From Pseudomonas sp. FP1742 (GTDB lineage Bacteria; Pseudomonadota; Gammaproteobacteria; Pseudomonadales; Pseudomonadaceae), in assembly GCF_030687145.1 (NCBI RefSeq), contig NZ_CP117460.1, positions 6,605,236 through 6,669,235 of the forward strand: a stretch of 64,000 nucleotides of DNA, in the 5' to 3' direction. The position numbers and the translations under genes were made by a program. Under the pieces are notes generated by a model. The model did not search any database, had not been told where the DNA came from, and saw only the letters and a list, made by a program, of their open reading frames with translations. This document shows, piece after piece, positions 57,033 through 64,000 of the stretch (position 1 is the stretch's first letter; each line of letters begins with the position of its first letter).

Positions 57033-58927
57033 GCGCTTTGCTCCAACTGACGGCCCGCGCCGCGTTTTTTCAAATGAATCATCAACAGCGAAATCGCTGC
57101 CGGGGTCACTCCCGGAATGCGCGACGCCTGGCCCAGCGTCTCCGGACGGGTCGCTCCGAGCTTGCTCTGGATCTCTTTGGAGAGACCGGAGATGTTCGTG
57201 TAATCGATATCCACAGGCAGTTTGGTGTCTTCGCTGGCCCGCAGGCGGGCGATTTCATCCTGTTGACGGTCGATGTAACCAGCGTATTTGGTCTTGATTT
57301 CAACCTGTTCGGCGACCTGTGGATCTTCTGCGCCGCCACCCGTCACGGCAATCAGACCAGCGTAGTCGATTTCCGGACGGCTCAGCAGGTTGAGCAAATT
57401 GTATTCATGGGTCAGTGGCGTACCGAATTTCTCGGCAATCGCATCGCCCTGCTCGGTGCCCGGGCGAACCCAGGTACTTTTCAGGCGTTGCTCTTCCAGA
57501 TCGATGCTTTCGCGTTTTTTGCAGAACGCCGCCCAACGCACGTCATCCACCAGACCCAGTTCGCGACCTTTTTCGGTCAAGCGCAGGTCGGCGTTGTCTT
57601 CGCGCAGAATCAAGCGGTATTCGGCACGGGAGGTGAACATCCGATACGGTTCCTGGGTACCGAGAGTAATCAGGTCGTCGACCAGAACACCGATGTACGC
57701 CTCGTCGCGACGCGGGCACCAGGCATCTTTGCCCTGGGCACGCAGTGCGGCGTTGGCTCCGGCCAGCAAACCCTGGGCGCCGGCTTCTTCGTAACCGGTG
57801 GTGCCGTTGATCTGTCCGGCGAAGAACAAACCGGCAATGACTTTGGTTTCCAGGCTGTACTTCAGGTCACGCGGGTCGAAGTAGTCGTACTCGATGGCGT
57901 AACCCGGACGAACGATGTGCGCGTTTTCCATGCCACGGATCGATTGCACGATCTGCAATTGCACGTCGAACGGCAAGGATGTGGATATCCCGTTCGGGTA
58001 CAACTCGTGAGTGGTCAGACCTTCCGGCTCGATGAAGACCTGATGGCTTTCCTTGTCGGCAAAGCGGTGGATCTTGTCTTCGATCGATGGGCAATAACGT
58101 GGGCCGATGCCTTCGATCAACCCGGCGTCGGAATACATCGGCGAACGGTCGAGGTTGGCAGCAATGATTTCGTGGGTCCGGGCGTTGGTGTGGGTAATCC
58201 AGCAGCTGACCTGCTTCGGATGCTGCTCTTTGGAGCCCATGAACGACATCACCGGAATAGGCGTATCCCCTGCTTGCTCGGTCATCACCGAGAAATCCAC
58301 AGAGCGACCGTCGATACGCGGCGGTGTACCGGTTTTCAGGCGACCGACGCGCAACGGCAATTCACGCAGACGATGTGCCAGGGCAATCGACGGCGGATCA
58401 CCGGCGCGGCCGCCGGAATAATTCTGCATACCGATGTGGATAAGTCCGCCAAGGAAGGTGCCGGTGGTCAGCACCACGGAATCGGCGAAGAAACGCAGGC
58501 CCATTTGGGTGACGACACCACGCACTTGTTCCTGCTCGACGATCAGGTCATCGGCGGCCTGTTGAAATATCCACAGGTTCGGCTGGTTCTCCAGAGTTTC
58601 GCGGACAGCGGCCTTGTACAGAATCCGGTCTGCCTGAGCGCGGGTTGCACGCACGGCGGGGCCTTTGCGGCTGTTCAATACGCGAAACTGAATACCACCT
58701 TTATCGGTAGCCATGGCCATCGCGCCGCCCAGGGCATCGATTTCCTTGACCAGATGGCTTTTGCCGATCCCACCAATGGCGGGGTTGCAACTCATGGCAC
58801 CGAGGGTTTCCACGTTATGCGTCAGCAATAGGGTCTTTGCCCCCATACGTGCTGATGCAAGTGCTGCCTCGGTACCGGCATGACCGCCGCCGATGACGAT
58901 CACTTCAAAACGGGAAGGGAAATCCAC
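57029..58927 (-). CDS. mnmG: tRNA uridine-5-carboxymethylaminomethyl modification enzyme MnmG
   Basis: A 632-residue FAD enzyme acting with MnmE on U34 of certain tRNAs. FAD motif [33 protein letters not shown], and the C-terminal region [15 protein letters not shown] are family marks. Two consecutive GTG codons compete for the start; the second (58927) is better spaced from GAGG and gives the usual MDFPSRF. Also named gidA. Confidence 0.97.
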   Translation of the reverse strand: MDFPSRFEVIVIGGGHAGTEAALASARMGAKTLLLTHNVETLGAMSCNPAIGGIGKSHLVKEIDALGGAMAMATDKGGIQFRVLNSRKGPAVRATRAQADRILYKAAVRETLENQPNLWIFQQAADDLIVEQEQVRGVVTQMGLRFFADSVVLTTGTFLGGLIHIGMQNYSGGRAGDPPSIALAHRLRELPLRVGRLKTGTPPRIDGRSVDFSVMTEQAGDTPIPVMSFMGSKEQHPKQVSCWITHTNARTHEIIAANLDRSPMYSDAGLIEGIGPRYCPSIEDKIHRFADKESHQVFIEPEGLTTHELYPNGISTSLPFDVQLQIVQSIRGMENAHIVRPGYAIEYDYFDPRDLKYSLETKVIAGLFFAGQINGTTGYEEAGAQGLLAGANAALRAQGKDAWCPRRDEAYIGVLVDDLITLGTQEPYRMFTSRAEYRLILREDNADLRLTEKGRELGLVDDVRWAAFCKKRESIDLEEQRLKSTWVRPGTEQGDAIAEKFGTPLTHEYNLLNLLSRPEIDYAGLIAVTGGGAEDPQVAEQVEIKTKYAGYIDRQQDEIARLRASEDTKLPVDIDYTNISGLSKEIQSKLGATRPETLGQASRIPGVTPAAISLLMIHLKKRGAGRQLEQSA

Positions 58928-59034
58928 CACGCACCTCGTGCCTGCTTTAGTCAGGTAATCCGGAATAGTTTGAGCTCAGGTTCTTGGACCTGGTCGGCAA
59001 GTATAGGGACTTCGCCCTTCCTAAAGAACCCTTT

Positions 59035-59467
59035 GCACAAAATTTAACCAGCTGTGGAGAAGTCGAGGTTATAGAAATTAAAAAGAGAGAAATTTATTAA
59101 ATCTTTGTTTTTATGTTTATTTCTACTGACCTACCTTTCTGTGGATAGATTCATACACGCCTTTATTTTCAATGTGTACAGAGATTCAAAACCCTGTGGT
59201 CATGTGCCAAGGAGGCCCTTGGATAACCGGTGTAAGCCTGTGGATGAAAGGGGTGGTTATCCACAGAGGCGGTTATCTTCAGTTTTGAGGCCTTGTTATC
59301 AACCGCCCTTAGCGGCAGTTATTCACAGGGCTTAATCCACAGAAAAGGACCGACCGAGCAAATCCCGGGCACGGAAAATCCGCCCAGACAGAAAAATCCG
59401 CTCGGCACTGGAGGACAATTTCAGAAAAGAGAGAACAGACAGGCCCGAACGGCCTGTCTGTGGATAA
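59035..59467. other. Second DnaA-box cluster with AT-rich flank (mnmG-mnmE intergenic)
   Basis: The gene-free stretch 58931-59476 holds TTATCCACA at 59257-59265, its complement at 59459-59467, and one-mismatch boxes at 59140-59148, 59239-59247, 59319-59327 and 59333-59341. An AT-rich run (59035-59135) lies beside them. It has the anatomy of a replication origin next to mnmG, the position oriC occupies in E. coli. A weak -10 (TATACT, minus strand, 59005-59000) for mnmG is present. Confidence 0.6.
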
Positions 59468-59476
59468 CGAAGCGGA

Positions 59477-60847
59477 CTATTTACCGATGCAGAAGCTGGA
59501 AAAGATCCTTCCCAGCAGATCATCGGAGCTGAATGCACCGGTGATTTCGCCCAACGACTGCTGAGCCTGGCGTAAATCTTCGGCCAGCAGTTCACCGGCA
59601 CCTGCTAACGTCAGCTGTGCACGGCCGTGTTCGAGGGACGCACTCGCATGACGCAGTGCCTCCAGATGACGCCTGCGGGCACTGAAGCTGCTTTCAGAGG
59701 TCTGCTCGTAACCCATGCAAGCCTTGAGATGTTCGCGTAGCAGTTCCAGTCCCATGCCGGCGGATTTGGCACTGAGGCTGATGGTGACGTGGCCATCGTC
59801 ACTGACTTCCAGGGCAACCGCTTCCCCGGTCAGGTCGGCTTTGTTGCGGATGAGTGTCACTTTTGCCGGATCCGGGCGGATTTCGAGGAATTCAGGCCAC
59901 AGGGCAAATGGATCGAGGGCTTCAGGAGCCGTGGCATCGACGACCAGCAATACCCGATCCGCTTCGCCGATGGCTTTCAACGCCCGTTCGACGCCAATTT
60001 TTTCCACCTGATCGTCGGTATCTCGCAGACCGGCAGTGTCGACCACGTGCAACGGCATGCCATCGATGTGGATATGTTCGCGAAGGATGTCCCGGGTCGT
60101 ACCGGCAATCTCGGTCACGATCGCGGCTTCACGTCCGGCCAGGGCATTCAGAAGGCTGGACTTGCCGGCATTCGGCCGGCCAGCGATTACCACTGTCATA
60201 CCGTCACGCAGCAAGGCCCCTTGCCCGGCTTCACGGAGCACTGTGGATAATTCGTCACGCACTTTATCCAGCATGCTCAGCACGTGGCCATCGGCGAGGA
60301 AGTCGATTTCTTCTTCAGGAAAGTCGATGGCCGCTTCTACGTAAATGCGCAGGCCTATCAGTTGCTCGGTCAGGTTATGCACACGCTGGGAAAACGCTCC
60401 TTGCAACGAGCGCAGGGCATTTCGCGCCGCCTGTGCAGAACTTGCCTCGATCAGGTCGGCAATGGCTTCGGCTTGAGCCAGGTCGAGTTTGTCGTTGAGG
60501 AACGCGCGCTCGCTGAACTCACCCGGCCGGGCCAGACGGCAGCCCAGTTCCAGGCAACGTTTGAGCAACATATCCAGGACAATTGGCCCGCCGTGGCCCT
60601 GCAGTTCCAGCACATCTTCGCCGGTGAACGAGTTTGGTCCCGGGAAATACAGCGCGATGCCTTCGTCCAGCACCTCTTCGTTTTCGCTGAGGAACGGGCC
60701 GTAATGGGCAAACCGTGGTTTCAGTTCGCGACCGCTGATGGCTTTGGCCGCCACACTCGCCAGCGGCCCGGAAATACGGACGATGCCCACGCCGCCGCGA
60801 CCTTGAGCGGTGGCGACGGCAGCGATGGTTTCACGAGGAACGCTCAT
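59477..60847 (-). CDS. mnmE: tRNA modification GTPase MnmE
   Basis: A 456-residue GTPase, the standard length. N-terminal formyl-THF-binding domain ([21 protein letters not shown]), G domain with [14 protein letters not shown] and [10 protein letters not shown], and the C-terminal CIGK needed for the reaction. It works with MnmG on tRNA U34. Confidence 0.97.
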   Translation of the reverse strand: MSVPRETIAAVATAQGRGGVGIVRISGPLASVAAKAISGRELKPRFAHYGPFLSENEEVLDEGIALYFPGPNSFTGEDVLELQGHGGPIVLDMLLKRCLELGCRLARPGEFSERAFLNDKLDLAQAEAIADLIEASSAQAARNALRSLQGAFSQRVHNLTEQLIGLRIYVEAAIDFPEEEIDFLADGHVLSMLDKVRDELSTVLREAGQGALLRDGMTVVIAGRPNAGKSSLLNALAGREAAIVTEIAGTTRDILREHIHIDGMPLHVVDTAGLRDTDDQVEKIGVERALKAIGEADRVLLVVDATAPEALDPFALWPEFLEIRPDPAKVTLIRNKADLTGEAVALEVSDDGHVTISLSAKSAGMGLELLREHLKACMGYEQTSESSFSARRRHLEALRHASASLEHGRAQLTLAGAGELLAEDLRQAQQSLGEITGAFSSDDLLGRIFSSFCIGK

Positions 60848-60879
60848 AAACCGGTATCCAGACAAAAGTGACAGATAGC

Positions 60880-60904
60880 AAAACGCCCCACTAGGGGGCG
60901 TTTT
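60880..60904 (-). terminator. Hairpin terminator between yidC and mnmE
   Basis: Stem AAAACGCCCC / GGGGCGTTTT; on the minus strand it follows the yidC stop by ~22 bases. The T-run is short. Confidence 0.8.
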
Positions 60905-60926
60905 GAGTGGTTATCCACAGTGTAAA

Positions 60927-62612
60927 TCAGGCAGCTGCTTTGGTAGCCGCTTCGATCTTACGAGTGATGTACCACTGTTGGGCGATCGACAGGCAGTTGT
61001 TCACTACCCAGTACAGTACCAGACCGGCCGGGAACCACAGGAAGAAGAAGGTGAAGATGATTGGCATCAGCTTCATCACCTTGGCCTGCATCGGATCCGG
61101 AGGTGTCGGGTTCAACTGCTGCTGGATGAACATGGTTGCGCCCATGATGATCGGCAGAATGAAGAACGGATCCTTGATCGACAGGTCAGTAATCCACAGC
61201 ATGAATGGCGCCTGGCGCATTTCCACGCTTTCCAGCAGAACCCAGTACAGCGAAAGGAAAACCGGCATCTGCACCAGGATTGGCAAGCAGCCACCCAGTG
61301 GATTGATCTTCTCTTTCTTGTACAGCTCCATCATGGCTTGCGACATTTTCTGCCGGTCGTCGCCATGTTGCTCTTTCAGCGCGGCCAGTTTCGGTGCCAC
61401 TGCGCGCATGCGAGCCATGGATTTGTAGCTGGCAGCCGACAACGGGAAGAAAATCCCCTTGATCAGCATGGTCAGGAAGATGATCGAGAAGCCCCAGTTA
61501 CCAACCAGCGCGTGGATATGTTGCAGCAACCAGAAGATTGGTTGGGCAATGAACCACAGAATGCCGTAGTCGACGGTCAGTTCCAGACCTGGGGATAACT
61601 CTTTCAGAACAGCCTGGCTTTTCGGACCTGCATACAGCACGGCGCTGGTTTCAGCTTTCGCACCTGGCGCGACAGTCATTGCCGGGGCGGTGTAACCGAT
61701 AATGTAATTGCCTTTGCTGTCTTTACGGGTCTGGACGACGTTGTTTTCGCCCTTGGCCGGAATCCACGCGGTCACGAAGTAGTGCTGCAACCAGGCAACC
61801 CAGCCACCGGTGACGGTTTCTTTCAGCTGAGCCTTGTCCATGTCCTTCATCGACACTTTCTTGTACGGCTCGTTACTTGTCCACAGGGCGGCGCCCAGGT
61901 AAGTCGCGGTGCCGGTGGCAGTGCTGGAAGAAGGATCGGCGCTGGCGTCACGCTTCAATTGCGCGAACATTGCACCGGACCAGGGCTGAGCGCTCTGGTT
62001 GTCGACCAGGTAGGAAACGGTTACGTCATACAGGCCACGTTTCAGGGTGAAACGCTTGATGTAGTTGACGCCGTCCTTGCTGAACTTCAGGTCCACGACC
62101 AATTGGTCCTGACCGTCAGCCAGTTGATAAATCTTCTTCTCGGAGGAGTAAACCGGACGACCGGCTGGACTTGCGTCCGGGCCGTTGGTGCCGATCAAAC
62201 CGCTCTGAGCCAGATAAGTCCGCTCGTTGCCGTTATCGAACAGCTGGAATGGAATTTCCGGATGGTCCTGGCGGCGTGGATACAGCGGCAGCGTCAATTG
62301 GGCAACATCGCCACCTTGTGGATCGATAGCCAGATTGAGCACATCCGTTTTGATCTGGATGAGGTCTTTGCCTGCAGCTACTGGTGTTTCAGCAGGTGCA
62401 GTTGCACTGGTATCGCTTGCGGCGCGTGGAATGTCGTCGCTGGCGGACGCATTATTGCCAGTCGCCGTATCCGGTAGGCCCGGTGCGGTAGTACTGGAAG
62501 CAACATTCTGAGTCGGCAGGGCAGCCTGGCCATAGTCCTGGTTCCATTTAAGAACCATAACGTAGGACACGATTGCCAGGGCGACGATCAGGATCGTGCG
62601 TTTGATATCCAT
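60927..62612 (-). CDS. yidC: Membrane protein insertase YidC
   Basis: A 561-residue insertase. An N-terminal signal-anchor (MDIKRTILIVALAIVSYVMV), a large periplasmic domain (~50-330) and five C-terminal helices (NWGFSIIFLTMLIKGIFFPL, FLSLYWVLLESVE, GLVLYWVVNNCLSIAQQWYI) fit gammaproteobacterial YidC. It inserts small membrane proteins, among them AtpE and AtpB. Confidence 0.97.
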   Translation of the reverse strand: MDIKRTILIVALAIVSYVMVLKWNQDYGQAALPTQNVASSTTAPGLPDTATGNNASASDDIPRAASDTSATAPAETPVAAGKDLIQIKTDVLNLAIDPQGGDVAQLTLPLYPRRQDHPEIPFQLFDNGNERTYLAQSGLIGTNGPDASPAGRPVYSSEKKIYQLADGQDQLVVDLKFSKDGVNYIKRFTLKRGLYDVTVSYLVDNQSAQPWSGAMFAQLKRDASADPSSSTATGTATYLGAALWTSNEPYKKVSMKDMDKAQLKETVTGGWVAWLQHYFVTAWIPAKGENNVVQTRKDSKGNYIIGYTAPAMTVAPGAKAETSAVLYAGPKSQAVLKELSPGLELTVDYGILWFIAQPIFWLLQHIHALVGNWGFSIIFLTMLIKGIFFPLSAASYKSMARMRAVAPKLAALKEQHGDDRQKMSQAMMELYKKEKINPLGGCLPILVQMPVFLSLYWVLLESVEMRQAPFMLWITDLSIKDPFFILPIIMGATMFIQQQLNPTPPDPMQAKVMKLMPIIFTFFFLWFPAGLVLYWVVNNCLSIAQQWYITRKIEAATKAAA

Positions 62613-62614
62613 GA

Positions 62615-62860
62615 TTACTCGGCCATCGAAGAAGAACGGGAGGTAGGGATAGATGGAACCGGGTCATAACCACCGGGATTCCACGGATGACAGCGACCTA
62701 AACGACGAAAGGTCAGCCAGCCACCGCGCAGAAGGCCATGATTTTCTATGGCTTCTAACGCGTAGCAGGAACAACTGGGGTAGAAACGACAGTGATTGGC
62801 CATCAGGGGACTAATGGCATAGCGATAAAACTGGATCGGAACGAGTGCCAGTTTACGCAT
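62615..62860 (-). CDS. yidD: Membrane protein insertion efficiency factor YidD
   Basis: An 81-residue protein. [40 protein letters not shown] is the family signature with its Cys and Pro residues. It assists YidC. Overlaps rnpA by 8 bases and lies 2 bases before yidC. Confidence 0.95.
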   Translation of the reverse strand: MRKLALVPIQFYRYAISPLMANHCRFYPSCSCYALEAIENHGLLRGGWLTFRRLGRCHPWNPGGYDPVPSIPTSRSSSMAE

Positions 62861-63254
62861 CGGGACTGTCTACCCCTACAGTTTCGGCTTTGACTGCTGG
62901 TACCGGCTGGCTGCGTGCCAGACGCTTCCAGAGTTTGCTGAAATGCTGAATCAATTCGGGGTTTTCTACGTCACCCAAACCTTTGCGCGCGACGATAACA
63001 ATGTCCCAACCGACCAGTGAGTCCTGGTTCAGGCGAAACGATTCGCGCATCAGACGTTTGAGGCGATTGCGCTCGACGGAGAGCTTTACGCTCTTTTTCC
63101 CGATAACCAGCCCGAGACGGGGGTGATCAAGATCGTTGTTGCGCGCAAGGAGCAGGAGGTTTTTCCCCGGAACCTTGCCGGTAGGGGAGTCAAAGACTGC
63201 CTTGAAATGCCGGGGAGTAAGCAGACGCTTATCCCGACTGAAGTCCTGACTCAC
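62853..63254 (-). CDS. rnpA: RNase P protein component
   Basis: A 133-residue basic protein. [24 protein letters not shown] and [21 protein letters not shown] (RNR motif) are typical; it binds the RNase P RNA for tRNA 5' maturation. Start taken as GTG at 63254 ([12 protein letters not shown]), with a GGAG immediately before it, an unusually close spacing. The frame extends further upstream but overlaps rpmH. Confidence 0.95.
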   Translation of the reverse strand: MSQDFSRDKRLLTPRHFKAVFDSPTGKVPGKNLLLLARNNDLDHPRLGLVIGKKSVKLSVERNRLKRLMRESFRLNQDSLVGWDIVIVARKGLGDVENPELIQHFSKLWKRLARSQPVPAVKAETVGVDSPDA

Positions 63255-63270
63255 CTCCAGTGCCGGATTA

Positions 63271-63405
63271 TCAAACTGCCAGACGCGCACGACCTTTGGC
63301 GCGACGACGCGACAGGACGGCACGACCGTTCTTGGTAGCCATGCGAGCACGGAAACCGTGGGTACGAGCGCGTTTGATAGTGCTTGGTTGGAAAGTACGT
63401 TTCAT
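63271..63405 (-). CDS. rpmH: Ribosomal protein bL34
   Basis: A 44-residue, strongly basic protein: [19 protein letters not shown] and ending [12 protein letters not shown], clear L34. It is a short gene overlooked by length filters. CAGGTAA lies upstream of its ATG. First gene of rpmH-rnpA-yidD-yidC, 16 bases before rnpA. Confidence 0.97.
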   Translation of the reverse strand: MKRTFQPSTIKRARTHGFRARMATKNGRAVLSRRRAKGRARLAV

Positions 63406-63466
63406 TGTCGTGTTACCTGGTTCGTCCACAACGGGCCGGAATGGCCCCCGTTTTAAGAGACCGGGG

Positions 63467-63495
63467 ATTCTAGAGAAAGCAAGCCTCTAGGTCAA
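63467..63495 (-). promoter_or_regulatory. Promoter of rpmH
   Basis: Minus-strand TTGACC (63495-63490) and TAGAAT (63472-63467) with a 17-base spacer, ~60 bases before rpmH. Near-consensus sigma-70. Confidence 0.75.
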
Positions 63496-63973
63496 TTTCC
63501 AACCAACGTTTCCTTATAAATAGATCTCCAGAGGTTTTGCTCGTCCGAAGGTCCTGCGCCAGATATAGAAATAAAGAAGGGAATTATTTAAAGCTTTTCT
63601 GTAAAGCTTATAAAAGCTAGGGACGCCATCATCTGTGGATAACTGCCTTTAGGCCATATAAACCGTGATGTACAGAGAATGACAACTACGCTGGAAAACG
63701 GTGGTCAGCCTGTGCTGCGCTGTCGGATAAGCTGTGTGTGGAAAGGGTAGTTATCCACAGGCAGGTTATCCACCGGGTTTCCCTCCCACTTGTCCAGTGC
63801 CCTCATGGGCGGTTATCCACAGAGCTTATGCACATACCGTCGGTCTTCTTTTCGAGGGTTAACGCATTGATAAATCATGCCCTGTGCGCAACCTGCATGT
63901 GGATAAGTGGGCGTCTGGCCGCTACAATGACCGCTTGTTTTTGCCTCACCGGCTTTCAACTTAGGGGATATCC
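63496..63973. other. Replication origin oriC (rpmH-dnaA intergenic)
   Basis: Perfect DnaA boxes: 63634-63642 (complement), 63751-63759, 63813-63821 and 63898-63906 (complement); near-matches TTATCCACC at 63766-63774 and TTATGCACA at 63826-63834. An AT-rich segment, likely the unwinding element, lies at 63567-63615. Position between rpmH and dnaA is where pseudomonad oriC is known to be. Confidence 0.92.
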
Positions 63974-64000
63974 GTGTCAGTGGAACTTTGGCAGCAGTGC
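63974..64000 (+). CDS. dnaA: Replication initiator DnaA (5' end only)
   Basis: Nine codons from GTG, reading MSVELWQQC, the N-terminus of pseudomonad DnaA. The rest lies beyond the window. It initiates replication at the adjacent oriC boxes. Confidence 0.9.

Noticed and set aside
57038..58831. Plus-strand frame of 597 codons opposite mnmG
   Set aside because: It is a mirror of the mnmG codon pattern, with low-complexity content and no start signal.
63255..63350. N-terminal extension of rnpA over rpmH
   Set aside because: It would overlap rpmH in another frame and does not match the RnpA N-terminus, which begins at [12 protein letters not shown].

Overview
This window is chromosomal DNA from the origin region of a Pseudomonas, most likely of the P. 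fluorescens lineage. The right end carries the classical gammaproteobacterial origin block in pseudomonad order: dnaA start, oriC, then rpmH-rnpA-yidD-yidC-mnmE-mnmG-rsmG-parA-parB-atpIBEFHAGDC-glmU-glmR-glmS. REP palindromes of the type GTGGGAGCGGGCTTGCTCGCGAA, which are typical of this group, are scattered between genes. The assignment rests on gene order, protein sequences and repeats read directly; no database was searched.

Layout. 0-11 kb: a membrane GGDEF/EAL protein, uvrD, a Tim44-domain protein, an SMI1/KNR4 protein, a cation:proton antiporter, an acyl-CoA thioesterase, pdxY and a DUF3301 protein. 11-22.4 kb: a zinc-starvation island with two near-perfect Zur boxes. It holds two COG0523 GTPases (one ZigA), a DUF1826 protein, two small secreted Cys proteins, an AmiA-type amidase, FolE2, ZnuCBA, a gamma-carbonic anhydrase, a dihydroorotase paralogue and a threonyl-tRNA-synthetase-like protein without a catalytic core. 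22.4-25.7 kb: a DUF3617 protein, cardiolipin synthase and cyclopropane fatty acid synthase. 25.9-31.9 kb: a four-gene operon of three SPFH (HflK/HflC-like) proteins and a P1B-type metal ATPase, preceded by a degenerate Zur-like palindrome. 32-43 kb: lpd, an Lrp regulator with a divergent LysE exporter, a large exported protein with a DUF3142 lipoprotein, a DUF6124 protein with a structured leader, a three-domain oxidoreductase, a GST and a LysR regulator. 43-64 kb: the conserved origin block.

How the parts fit. In the Zur island, operators sit in both divergent intergenic regions, so zinc shortage should switch on uptake (ZnuABC), metallochaperone GTPases and substitutes for zinc enzymes. The SPFH/ATPase operon, with an 18-histidine tail on one SPFH protein, looks like a second metal-handling system. 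The origin block combines oriC, a second DnaA-box cluster between mnmG and mnmE, parA/parB, and two parS sites located inside folE2 and the hflC-like gene, so the metal genes also lie inside the segregation domain. The ATP synthase operon has a recognisable promoter and strong intercistronic hairpins where subunit stoichiometry changes.
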